Assembly (NCBI GenBank): GCA_948566455.1
Contig: CAOYQO010000024.1
Location: 1-47,218 of the forward strand
Length of the DNA: 47,218 bases
DNA from: an uncultured Phocaeicola sp.
GTDB taxonomy: Bacteria > Bacteroidota > Bacteroidia > Bacteroidales > Bacteroidaceae
Direction: 5' to 3'
Every line of letters starts with the position of its first letter. The stretch's first letter is position 1. A program made the translations under genes and the position numbers. Shown here piece after piece: positions 1-7,418 of the stretch. The notes under the pieces are model-generated. The model was not told the DNA's origin. It ran no database searches and worked only from the letters and a program-made list of their open reading frames with translations.

Positions 1-3
1 AAG

Positions 4-11
4 CAAAGATA
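4..11 (-). promoter_or_regulatory. Possible -7 element facing out of the window
   Basis: The minus strand reads TATCTTTG, which matches the Bacteroidetes -7 consensus TAnnTTTG. It would drive a gene lying left of the window. A TTG about 18 nt upstream (30-32 on the minus strand) could be part of a -33 box. The target gene is not visible. Confidence 0.35.
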
Positions 12-49
12 GCTAATTTTAAAACTTAACAACCAGAAATTTCCGCTGA

Positions 50-196
50 GCCGATATAATCAATTTTTTTGAAAGGAGGGCAACCAATGCCGCAGCTGAG
101 TCATTCAATGCTAAAATCAAAGCATTTAGAGCACAGTTCAGAGGAGTAAGAGATAGAGCTTTTTTCTTATATAGACTTGCTAAATTATATGCTTAA
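50..196 (+). mobile_element. Remnant of an IS transposase C-terminus
   Basis: The frame from 50 to the TAA at 194-196 reads ...TNAAAESFNAKIKAFRAQ... and then FRGVRD..FFLYRLAKLYA. I recognise this as the C-terminal end of the DDE transposases of the ISL3/ISAon1-like group common in Bacteroidetes. A TGA lies in frame just before it at 47-49 and no long frame continues upstream, so only about 48 codons survive. The downstream stretch to about 250 resembles the non-coding end of such elements. Two similar 11-mers, TCCGCTGAGCC (about 42) and TCCGCTGACCC (about 235), flank the remnant. It is a decayed insertion beside the tRNA genes, not a working transposon. The exact IS family is uncertain. Confidence 0.6.
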
Positions 197-286
197 ATAT
201 AAAATCCCTCAGATTGTTACGTTGACCCCGAAAATCCGCTGACCCATTGTTACGTGCTTCTGCTTCCGTTATCTTATGGTGAATTA

Positions 287-327
287 TACAAAACAAAAAT
301 CGCAATCATCAGTTTTCCAATGATTGC
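287..327 (-). terminator. Terminator of the tRNA unit
   Basis: An 8-bp stem (GCAATCAT / ATGATTGC, 302-309 and 320-327) with a 10-nt loop is followed on the minus strand by a T-rich run (complement of 287-301). It lies just downstream of the tRNA-Leu 3' end, as expected for a Rho-independent terminator. Confidence 0.65.
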
Positions 328-339
328 AATTACATCTTG

Positions 340-424
340 TACTCGAAGCGGGACTTGAACCCGCACAGCCGCAATGGCCAAGGGATTTTAAGTCCCTCGT
401 GTCTACCGATTCCACCATTCGAGC
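340..424 (-). tRNA. tRNA-Leu (anticodon TAA)
   Basis: The reverse complement folds as a class II tRNA. The acceptor stem is GCTCGAA with TTCGAGT, with one G-T pair and discriminator A. The anticodon loop is ACTTAAAAT with anticodon TAA, a long variable arm is present, and the T arm contains GGTTCAAGTCC. Length is 85 nt; the CCA end is not encoded. It shares a transcript with the upstream tRNA-Gly. Confidence 0.93.
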
Positions 425-440
425 ATCCTCGACGAGAGAG

Positions 441-513
441 AGCGGAAAACGAGACTCGAACTCGCGACCCTAACCTTGGCAAGGTTATGCTCTACCAACT
501 GAGCTATTTCCGC
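441..513 (-). tRNA. tRNA-Gly (anticodon GCC)
   Basis: The reverse complement begins GCGGAAATAGCTCAG, has the anticodon loop CTTGCCAAG (anticodon GCC) and the T arm GAGTTCGAGTCTC, and closes with TTTCCGC plus discriminator T. Length is 73 nt. It is the first gene of a two-tRNA unit, 16 nt upstream of tRNA-Leu on the minus strand. Confidence 0.93.
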
Positions 514-531
514 GTTTTGTTTTAACGGGTG

Positions 532-563
532 CAAAGATAAGCCATTTTATAATACCAACCAAA
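532..563 (-). promoter_or_regulatory. Promoter of the tRNA-Gly/tRNA-Leu unit
   Basis: On the minus strand TTTG (560-563) precedes TATCTTTG (532-539) with a 20-nt spacer, close to the Bacteroides sigma-ABfr consensus (TTTG, about 19-21 nt, TAnnTTTG). It ends 18 nt before the tRNA-Gly 5' end. It is the most complete promoter match in the window. Confidence 0.7.
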
Positions 564-583
564 CTTTACACCCATTTTTTTAT

Positions 584-1576
584 TCACAATCGTAAAATTC
601 CCTCTATTTCGGTCAATTCTGCATCAGTAAAGGCCAAATTATCCAACGCATGAAGATTATCTGCCAGCTGTTTTACAGAACTTGCCCCCACAATAACAGA
701 GGTCATCCGTTCGTCTTTCAACACCCATGCCAATGCCATCTCAGCCAAAGTCTGCCCACGGCGTACAGCCACCTCATTCAGCCGACGTGCTTTTTCCACT
801 TTATCTTCTGTCACTTGGTCTACTTTCAAAAACCCAGTAGCACGAGCCGCACGAGAGTGTTCCGGAATACCATGCAAATATTTATTGGTCAGCAATCCTT
901 GTGCCAAAGGCGAAAATGCAATAAAGCCGGAGCCTTGTTCAGCGGCCAACGGCAATACCTCCTCCTCCACAGCACGATCAAACATACTATAACGATATTG
1001 GCTGATCAAACACGGCACACCGGCACTTCTCAATATTTCATAAGCCACCTTTGCCTGCATAGGCGGATACTTTGAAATACCCACATACAATGCTTTTCCT
1101 TGCTTCACTATATCAATCAACGCTTGCATCGTTTCCTCAACCGGGGTCACGCCATCATAACGGTGACTATAAAATATATCAAAGTAATCCAAACCGGTAC
1201 GGCACAGGCTTTGGTCGATACTGGCCATTAAATTCTTACGCGAACTGTTTCCCCCATAAGGTCCATTCCACATTTCGTGTCCTGCTTTTGAGGAAATAAT
1301 CAATTCATCACGGTAACCTTGGAAATTCTCCTTCAGAATTTTACCGAAATTAATCTCAGCACTTCCCGGAACAGGACCATAATTATTAGCTAAGTCAAAA
1401 TGTGTAACCCCGCTATCAAAAGCATATTTAATCATATCGGTTGCTACACCAAAATCGTCCACACTACCAAAGTTATGCCACAAACCTAAAGAGATACGAG
1501 GTAAAAGCAAGCCGCTATTTCCGCAGTATTTGTACTGCATTTTGCTATAACGGTCTGCCGAAGGTTGATATTTCAT
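584..1576 (-). CDS. Aldo/keto reductase (YghZ/L-glyceraldehyde-3-phosphate reductase type)
   Basis: A 330-residue cytosolic NADPH-dependent oxidoreductase of the aldo/keto reductase superfamily. The opening (YCGNSGLLLPRISLGLW) and the motif NNYGP resemble the YghZ/GPR branch, which reduces small aldehydes such as L-glyceraldehyde 3-phosphate. The catalytic tetrad is visible: Asp and Tyr in HFDLANNYG, Lys in ISSKAGHEMW and His in FYSHRYD. The C-terminal cofactor site reads VGASSVKQLADN. It lies 23 nt downstream of argH on the same strand and is probably the last gene of the pyrE-SRPBCC-argH transcript, although no biochemical link to arginine synthesis is evident. The exact substrate cannot be told from the sequence. 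Confidence 0.9.
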   Translation of the reverse strand: MKYQPSADRYSKMQYKYCGNSGLLLPRISLGLWHNFGSVDDFGVATDMIKYAFDSGVTHFDLANNYGPVPGSAEINFGKILKENFQGYRDELIISSKAGHEMWNGPYGGNSSRKNLMASIDQSLCRTGLDYFDIFYSHRYDGVTPVEETMQALIDIVKQGKALYVGISKYPPMQAKVAYEILRSAGVPCLISQYRYSMFDRAVEEEVLPLAAEQGSGFIAFSPLAQGLLTNKYLHGIPEHSRAARATGFLKVDQVTEDKVEKARRLNEVAVRRGQTLAEMALAWVLKDERMTSVIVGASSVKQLADNLHALDNLAFTDAELTEIEGILRL

Positions 1577-1599
1577 GCTATTACGTTTTACAATTATTT

Positions 1600-2940
1600 C
1601 TATCTACCTAAAAGGCTTCGTTCAGCCTGTTCCATGACTGAGAAATTAAATCCGTCCACTACTTGCCGCATCAAGCTTTCGATCCTGTCATTACACAAAT
1701 TACCGATACTACCCTCATGAGTATGATGCACCTTCTTGTCATGGGTGAACTTGCCGGCTTCTATGTCCAGGCCAACCTTTTTATAAGCATCACGGAACGG
1801 CATACCTTCAGACGCCAAACGGTTGACCTCTTCCACACTAAAGATATAAAGGTAACGGTCATCATCCAGAATATGTTCGTTGATTTTAATTTTGTCCATA
1901 ATATAGGCAGCCATTTGCAGACATTCCTTCAACTCCCGGAACGCAGGCAAGAAAACTTCTTTTATAATCTGCAAATCACGAAAATACCCCGAAGGCAAAT
2001 TATTCATTATCATCATAATCTGCTGAGGAAGAGCCTGCAGCTTGTTGCATTTTGCCCGTGTCAATTCAAAGACATCAGGGTTCTTTTTATGAGGCATTAT
2101 ACTGGAGCCGGTAGTACATTCATCCGGAAGTTTTACAAAGCCAAAGTTTTGGCTACTGAACATACAAGCGTCAAAAGCCATTTTAGAAACTGTCCCGGCA
2201 ATAGAAGCCAAAGCAAAAGCCACATTACGTTCCATCTTACCACGCCCCATCTGCGCATACACCACATTATAATCCATCGAATCAAATCCCAACAAGCGGG
2301 TGGTCATCTCACGATCGAGCGGAAAAGAAGAACCATACCCGGCAGCAGAGCCCAACGGATTGCGGTTGCACATTTTGAATGCAGCCTGCAGAAACATCAT
2401 ATCGTCCACCAGACTCTCAGCATACGCGCCAAACCACAAGCCAAATGAAGAAGGCATCGCTATCTGCAAATGAGTGTAACCCGGCATTAACACATCCTTA
2501 TATGTATTGCTTTGAGAAATCAGCACATGAAAAAGTTGCTCCACCTCTTCGGCCACTTCTTTTAACTCCGCACGAGTAAACAGCTTCAAATCCACCAACA
2601 CCTGGTCATTGCGTGAACGTCCACTATGAATTTTCTTTCCGACATCTCCCAACTTACGCGTCAACATCAATTCTACTTGCGAGTGTACATCCTCTATACC
2701 ATCCTCTATTACAAACTCTCCCTTTTCGGCAGAAGCATAGATATTCTTTAATTCCGCTAATAGCATTTCCAATTCTCCGGCCGTAAGCAAACCGATACTT
2801 TCCAACATGGTGATATGTGCCATTGAGCCCAATACATCGTGTTTAGCCAGATAAAGGTCCATTTCACGGTCACGTCCTACAGTAAAACGATCTATCTCCT
2901 CATTTACCCGGACATTTTTTTCCCAAAGTTTCTGTGCCAT
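1600..2940 (-). CDS. argH: Argininosuccinate lyase
   Basis: Catalyses the last step of arginine synthesis, cleaving argininosuccinate to arginine and fumarate. The 446 residues match the family length. The three conserved fumarase/aspartase-superfamily regions are present: HSGRSRNDQV at 105-114, YTHLQ at 155-159 and the signature GSSIMPHKKNP at 278-288, which carries the catalytic Ser loop. The start MAQKLWEKN is the usual one. It follows the SRPBCC gene by 14 nt and precedes the aldo/keto reductase by 23 nt, so it is probably cotranscribed with pyrE. Confidence 0.97.
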   Translation of the reverse strand: MAQKLWEKNVRVNEEIDRFTVGRDREMDLYLAKHDVLGSMAHITMLESIGLLTAGELEMLLAELKNIYASAEKGEFVIEDGIEDVHSQVELMLTRKLGDVGKKIHSGRSRNDQVLVDLKLFTRAELKEVAEEVEQLFHVLISQSNTYKDVLMPGYTHLQIAMPSSFGLWFGAYAESLVDDMMFLQAAFKMCNRNPLGSAAGYGSSFPLDREMTTRLLGFDSMDYNVVYAQMGRGKMERNVAFALASIAGTVSKMAFDACMFSSQNFGFVKLPDECTTGSSIMPHKKNPDVFELTRAKCNKLQALPQQIMMIMNNLPSGYFRDLQIIKEVFLPAFRELKECLQMAAYIMDKIKINEHILDDDRYLYIFSVEEVNRLASEGMPFRDAYKKVGLDIEAGKFTHDKKVHHTHEGSIGNLCNDRIESLMRQVVDGFNFSVMEQAERSLLGR

Positions 2941-2954
2941 ATTTGTCTTTATTT

Positions 2955-3359
2955 TTAATAAGGAATCATCGATAACATCTCAGCCAGTTTATCCACACCA
3001 TCCTGTAAAGGTTTAGCAACCATCGCCTTCATAAACATATTCACTTCTGCACGAATAGTTACTTTCAGTTTTGCCTGCCCAGCCTCTACAGGCAAAATCT
3101 GAATCCACAAATTCATAGGAACCGGAGATTTTTCACTTTCGAATTTAACACATTTATAAGGTTCACGTTCTATAATACGCAAAGTAATGCTTATGCCTTG
3201 TACCGTAAAACTTAAAGAGTCACTGTCGAACTCCATACCTTGTACCTTGTCGGCCAATTTATCACGCACAGATTCCAAGTTACTTAAATCCGACAACTTA
3301 TTAAACACCTGCTCCTGACTATAAGGAACATATTTCACACCACTCTCAAATTGTGCCAT
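2955..3359 (-). CDS. SRPBCC-family (START/polyketide-cyclase fold) protein
   Basis: A 134-residue soluble protein whose length, N-terminal strand (FESGVKYVPYSQEQVFNKLSDLSNLE) and terminal long helix (MKAMVAKPLQDGVDKLAEMLS) fit the SRPBCC helix-grip fold, which binds hydrophobic ligands. No catalytic residues can be named. It sits between pyrE (97 nt upstream) and argH (14 nt downstream) on the same strand. Its ligand and role are unknown; the SRPBCC assignment rests on overall pattern only. Confidence 0.75.
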   Translation of the reverse strand: MAQFESGVKYVPYSQEQVFNKLSDLSNLESVRDKLADKVQGMEFDSDSLSFTVQGISITLRIIEREPYKCVKFESEKSPVPMNLWIQILPVEAGQAKLKVTIRAEVNMFMKAMVAKPLQDGVDKLAEMLSMIPY

Positions 3360-3456
3360 AATACCTGCTCTCTAAAAACACGAAAAGAACAATCCGGAAA
3401 TCCATAAAAATTCCCGAACGGTTCTCTTCATATTATATTTGTTTTAAAACTATAAC

Positions 3457-4095
3457 TTATTTGCCTGCCTCCCAATGAGCCGGATCCTTTCTCCAATTAT
3501 CCAAAACCGGAACATCCTCTTCATTAATATATCCGGTCTTCAAGGCTGAATCCAATACAGCTTCATAATTAGTCAGAGTAACCAAGTTCACTTTTGCTTC
3601 CTTGAACGCTTCAATTGCCACTGGGAAACCATAAGTAAATGCAGCGACCATACCAATCACTTCACATCCGTCACGACGGATAGCTTCAACAGCTTTCAAA
3701 CTGCTGCCGCCAGTTGAAATCAAGTCCTCAATAACTACGACTTTCATACCAGGACGAAGTTCACCTTCAATCAGGTTTTCCAAGCCATGGTCTTTCGGAG
3801 TAGAACGAACATACACAAACGGCAGATTCAACTCTTCAGCCACCAAAGCTCCTTGAGGGATAGCCCCTGTCGCCACACCGGCAATAGCATCTACCTGACC
3901 GAACTTCTCCAGGACAATACGGCTAATCTCAAGTTTCACAAAATTACGAAGAGAAGGATACGAAAGAGTTTTGCGGTTATCACAATAAAAAGGCGACTTC
4001 CAACCGGACGCCCAAGTAAAAGGATTAGCCGGCTGCAACTTGATAGCCTTAATCTTCAGTAATTTCTCTGCGAATAATTTTTCTAAAGTCTTCAT
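3457..4095 (-). CDS. pyrE: Orotate phosphoribosyltransferase
   Basis: Transfers orotate to PRPP to make orotidine 5'-phosphate in pyrimidine synthesis. Length is 212 residues. The type I PRTase PRPP-binding loop VVVIEDLISTGGSS is at 119-132, and the substrate segment WASGWKSPFYCDNR at 28-41 is typical of PyrE. The flexible-loop KDHG is at 101-104. It heads the minus-strand run pyrE, SRPBCC, argH, AKR. A TATTTTTG -7 element lies 29 nt upstream of the ATG. Confidence 0.97.
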   Translation of the reverse strand: MKTLEKLFAEKLLKIKAIKLQPANPFTWASGWKSPFYCDNRKTLSYPSLRNFVKLEISRIVLEKFGQVDAIAGVATGAIPQGALVAEELNLPFVYVRSTPKDHGLENLIEGELRPGMKVVVIEDLISTGGSSLKAVEAIRRDGCEVIGMVAAFTYGFPVAIEAFKEAKVNLVTLTNYEAVLDSALKTGYINEEDVPVLDNWRKDPAHWEAGK

Positions 4096-4123
4096 AACTC
4101 AACTATATCTGATAAATATTGTG

Positions 4124-4131
4124 CAAAAATA
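4124..4131 (-). promoter_or_regulatory. -7 element for pyrE
   Basis: TATTTTTG on the minus strand matches TAnnTTTG and lies between the comF stop and the pyrE start. No clear -33 box is seen. Confidence 0.45.
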
Positions 4132-4194
4132 TAGAAATACATCGAGATAATGAAAAATCGGACAAGGTATTTTTCTAAAAAATAGTTGTTGTTA

Positions 4195-4890
4195 TCAGGA
4201 TTCCCCTGCCAATGCCAAAGTAAGCACACTGATACGTAATCCGGGTATGCCACGAAAGGCATCAGCGCAAGAAACAACCGTAGCCCCTGTTGTCAGCACA
4301 TCATCCACCAACAAAAGATGCTTTCCTTCCAAGCTGTCAGGGAAAATACAGGCAAACAAATTTCGCACGTTTTCCCATCTTGCATATTGTCCTTTATGCG
4401 TCTGTGTGTCAGTATACCTGCTTCTTATCACAACTTTAGTATCCATAGGAATACCTGTCACCACCGAAACTCCTCTTGCCAGGCATTCGCTTTGGTTATA
4501 CCCCCTTAAACGTTTTTTACGTTGATGCAACGGAACAGGAACAATCAAATCTATCCCATCAAAAAAATGAGAACACATAAGTTCAGATGCCATCATCCGC
4601 CCCATCACTTCACCCACTTCTTGATTACCATGATATTTCAGTTCGTACAACAACTGTCGGACATTTCCTCCCTTTGCATAATAAAGAAAAGAGGTGGCAT
4701 GCCCCACCGGTATTTTTCCCCAGAAATTACATTCTACAATATTATCTTTCCGTAAATGAAATTGAGTACGCGGAAGCCCCGACAAACATTTCAAGCAAAG
4801 CACTCTCTCCCCTGATATAAGCTGCCGCCCACAAAGCAGACAACTATGAGGGAAAAATAAATTCCAAAGATCAGTCCAGATAGGCATCAT
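4195..4890 (-). CDS. ComF-family phosphoribosyltransferase-like protein
   Basis: A 231-residue ComF/GntX-type protein, the group linked to DNA uptake and recombination in other bacteria. An N-terminal zinc ribbon is visible as Cys17-x2-Cys20 and Cys32-x2-Cys35. A PRTase domain carries the PRPP-like loop LLLVDDVLTTGAT at 192-204 and the ComF segment PVPLHQRKKRLRGYNQSE around 118-135. The start codon lies inside the end of recX (20-nt overlap), so the two are translationally coupled on the minus strand. MM at the start leaves a choice of one codon. No enzymatic activity has been firmly shown for the family. Confidence 0.92.
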   Translation of the reverse strand: MMPIWTDLWNLFFPHSCLLCGRQLISGERVLCLKCLSGLPRTQFHLRKDNIVECNFWGKIPVGHATSFLYYAKGGNVRQLLYELKYHGNQEVGEVMGRMMASELMCSHFFDGIDLIVPVPLHQRKKRLRGYNQSECLARGVSVVTGIPMDTKVVIRSRYTDTQTHKGQYARWENVRNLFACIFPDSLEGKHLLLVDDVLTTGATVVSCADAFRGIPGLRISVLTLALAGES

Positions 4891-5356
4891 CTTCTCCGGT
4901 TTGTTTCACACAACGGCAAACAGCCTCCATTTCAAATCCTCTACCAACTGCAAAACGAATCAATTTCCCATTCCGTTCGTATTCCGTACATGCTTTCACA
5001 CTTCTTCTTTTCTGCTCGATCAAACCAGATAGTACCTCCATATATTCCCGCTCATCTACCTCCTCCAATCCTTTGGCTATAACATCCGCAGGGATTTTCT
5101 TCATGCGCAAAGCCTGGCAGATTTTCACTCTGCCCCATTGGTTAAAGCGATATTTATCGCGAACAAAGGCCGAGCAAAAACGCTTCTGGTCAATGTATCT
5201 CTCATCCTGCAAATACCGAACGATTTTCTCCATCATTTCCGGAGTGGCTCCCCATTGTGACAATTTAGCCTCTACATCTGCTACACAACGCTCCATTGAA
5301 GAGCAATAAGCTTCTGCCTTATACCTCAAATCATTCTCACTTAATTCTCCCTTCAT
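4871..5356 (-). CDS. recX: Regulatory protein RecX
   Basis: A 161-residue RecX, the small helical modulator that binds and inhibits RecA filaments. Recognisable RecX segments are YLQDERYIDQKRFCSAFVRDKYRFNQWGR (about 48-76) and the helical repeats after it. It starts 1 nt after the prmC stop and overlaps comF by 20 nt, giving a tight prmC-recX-comF operon on the minus strand. recA itself is not in the window. Confidence 0.92.
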   Translation of the reverse strand: MKGELSENDLRYKAEAYCSSMERCVADVEAKLSQWGATPEMMEKIVRYLQDERYIDQKRFCSAFVRDKYRFNQWGRVKICQALRMKKIPADVIAKGLEEVDEREYMEVLSGLIEQKRRSVKACTEYERNGKLIRFAVGRGFEMEAVCRCVKQTGEDDAYLD

Positions 5357-5357
5357 C

Positions 5358-6194
5358 TTATTTCTCCGCTTTTATCATTCTATCATTTTGAAAGAGATCT
5401 TTTCTCAATTCTATATTTTTGTATTCCAAACCTGCCAACATATCCACCGTTTCCCGACCGTATTCCTGATTAATTTCAAAATAAAGCCTTCCACCAGACC
5501 CTAGCATATCCCTACCCAATTCTGCTATTTTCCGATAAAACAGCAATGGACTATCATCCGGCACAAACAAAGCCAATTCCGGCTCCCATTCCAAGACATT
5601 AGCACTCATATCCGCCCTCTCCTTTTCTGTAATATAAGGTGGATTGCTGACAATGACATCAAACCGCTCACCTGCAGGAGAAGCAAGCAGCACATCCCTT
5701 TGCTCAAGAGTTACACGAACGCCGTTCCGCCTGCAATTACGTTCCGCAACTTGCAACGCCTTTTCTGAAACATCCCATGAAACGACCTCCGCCCCTTCCA
5801 AATTCTTGGCCAAAGAGACAGCGATGCAGCCGCTCCCCGTACCAATATCCAATATTCTAACCCGACCATACTTATGCTCCCGTATAATCCAGTCTACCAA
5901 CTCCCCTGTTTCCGGACGTGGAATCAATACATGTTTATTCACTTCAAAAGTAAGGCCATAAAATTCTTCCGTACCTATTATGTATTGAATAGGTTCCAGT
6001 TTTTGCAGACGAACCAGAATATCATCCAGCTGTTTCCGCTCATTCACCGAAAAAGTAGTATCTTTGCCTGCATACAATTCAACAACAGACATGCCGAAGA
6101 CTTGTGTAAGCAGCAATTTAGCCATAGGCACAAGTTCTGAATCAGGGTAATATCCCTGCAAGGTTTGTTTTATGTAAGATACAACAGGATTCAT
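5358..6194 (-). CDS. prmC: Peptide chain release factor N5-glutamine methyltransferase
   Basis: Methylates the glutamine of the GGQ motif in release factors RF1 and RF2. The 278 residues match the family. The SAM-binding motif ILDIGTGSGCIAVSLA is at 114-129 and the glutamine-methyltransferase signature NPPY is at 184-187. The N-terminal helical domain carries the release-factor contact IPRPETGELVDW at 91-102. It heads the prmC-recX-comF operon and is divergent from ribD across 44 nt, where a TACTTTTG -7 element points at prmC. Confidence 0.96.
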   Translation of the reverse strand: MNPVVSYIKQTLQGYYPDSELVPMAKLLLTQVFGMSVVELYAGKDTTFSVNERKQLDDILVRLQKLEPIQYIIGTEEFYGLTFEVNKHVLIPRPETGELVDWIIREHKYGRVRILDIGTGSGCIAVSLAKNLEGAEVVSWDVSEKALQVAERNCRRNGVRVTLEQRDVLLASPAGERFDVIVSNPPYITEKERADMSANVLEWEPELALFVPDDSPLLFYRKIAELGRDMLGSGGRLYFEINQEYGRETVDMLAGLEYKNIELRKDLFQNDRMIKAEK

Positions 6195-6210
6195 AATGTC
6201 ATTTTATATG

Positions 6211-6218
6211 CAAAAGTA
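6211..6218 (-). promoter_or_regulatory. -7 element for prmC operon
   Basis: The minus strand reads TACTTTTG (TAnnTTTG) 16 nt before the prmC start, implying a very short leader. No equally good element faces ribD. Confidence 0.5.
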
Positions 6219-6238
6219 AGAATTTAAACAAGATCGTT

Positions 6239-7291
6239 ATGACAAAAGATGAAAAATATATTTCCCGTTGCCTGCAACTGGCATACAACGGACTTTGTAA
6301 CACAGCCCCTAATCCGATGGTAGGTGCTGTCATTGTATATCACGACACCATTATTGGAGAAGGCTACCACATCCGTTGCGGAGAGGCACATGCCGAAGTA
6401 AACGCCATACGTTCCGTTAAAGACGAAAATCTTTTGAAGGAATCAACCATATACGTAAGTCTGGAACCATGCTCCCATTATGGAAAAACCCCTCCCTGCG
6501 CCGACCTGATTATAGAGAAGAGAATCCCCAAAGTCGTAATAGGCTGCATAGACCCGTTTTCCCAAGTAGCCGGCAGAGGCATCGAGAAACTGCGCAAAGC
6601 CGGCATTGAAGTAACCGTAGGCGTCTTAGAAGAGGAATGCCGGCACCTGATAAGACGCTTCATAACATTCAACACGCTCAAACGCCCATACATAACCTTA
6701 AAGTGGGCAGAATCCGCTGATGGCTTTATCGATATAAACCGCACAGGAGGAAAGCCGATCATACTTTCCAATCCGCTGACCAGCATGCTGGTACACAAAA
6801 AACGCGCCGAACATGACGCTATATTAGTAGGACGACACACGGCATTACTTGACAATCCCTCCCTATCCACCCGGAATTGGTACGGCAAGCATCCCGTGCG
6901 TCTGGTAATAGATAAAGAATTGACATTACCCCGAGATTTGGAACTTTTCAACGGCAAAATAAAGACATTCGTGTTTACCCGGGAATCCCCCTGTCAGCCA
7001 AACGCATTAACAGAATACATATCGTTGGATTTCAACAAAGATATCCTGCCGCAAATAATGGAAGTATTATATCAGAAAAAAATACAATCACTTCTAGTAG
7101 AAGGCGGAAGTATTTTATTACAGTCTTTCATAGACTCCGGCTTATGGGATGAAGCCTTCATAGAAAAGGTTCCACTACGCTTAAACAATGGAATACAGGC
7201 ACCTTCTATTCAAAAAAAACACTTTAAACTGAATAAAATATACTTTGGAAGAGAAATAATGCATGCCGTCCATTCACAAATTCAAAGATAA
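6239..7291 (+). CDS. ribD: Bifunctional riboflavin deaminase/reductase RibD
   Basis: Carries out two steps of riboflavin synthesis: deamination of the pyrimidine intermediate, then NADPH-dependent reduction of the ribosyl side chain. Length is 350 residues. The N-terminal CDA-fold deaminase shows zinc ligands in HAE (His51, catalytic Glu53) and PCSHYGKTPPC (Cys78 and Cys87). The C-terminal reductase domain begins near 145 (YITLKWAESADGFI) and contains LLVEGGSILLQSFI. It stands alone on the plus strand, divergent from prmC. Confidence 0.96.
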   Translation: MTKDEKYISRCLQLAYNGLCNTAPNPMVGAVIVYHDTIIGEGYHIRCGEAHAEVNAIRSVKDENLLKESTIYVSLEPCSHYGKTPPCADLIIEKRIPKVVIGCIDPFSQVAGRGIEKLRKAGIEVTVGVLEEECRHLIRRFITFNTLKRPYITLKWAESADGFIDINRTGGKPIILSNPLTSMLVHKKRAEHDAILVGRHTALLDNPSLSTRNWYGKHPVRLVIDKELTLPRDLELFNGKIKTFVFTRESPCQPNALTEYISLDFNKDILPQIMEVLYQKKIQSLLVEGGSILLQSFIDSGLWDEAFIEKVPLRLNNGIQAPSIQKKHFKLNKIYFGREIMHAVHSQIQR

Positions 7292-7382
7292 AATGTGGCT
7301 GATTGACCGAGAAAAAGGGCTGGTTTATCTATAAATTAATATAAAACTTGTCCCAAAACTTCTATATAGAAAAAAATCTTCC

Positions 7383-7390
7383 TACTTTTG
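7383..7390 (+). promoter_or_regulatory. -7 element for the DUF6242 lipoprotein gene
   Basis: TACTTTTG matches TAnnTTTG and lies 28 nt before the ATG at 7419. No clear -33 box. Confidence 0.5.
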
Positions 7391-7418
7391 CGACTTGTAA
7401 CAATAGACTCATTTGCAA

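Noticed and set aside
337..525. 62-codon plus-strand frame
   Set aside because: It runs antisense across the two tRNA genes and matches nothing protein-like.
1663..2448. 261-codon plus-strand frame opposite argH
   Set aside because: Antisense shadow of argH, without a recognisable domain.
4092..4277. 61-codon minus-strand frame between comF and pyrE
   Set aside because: It overlaps comF in another frame and covers the pyrE promoter; no protein-like pattern.
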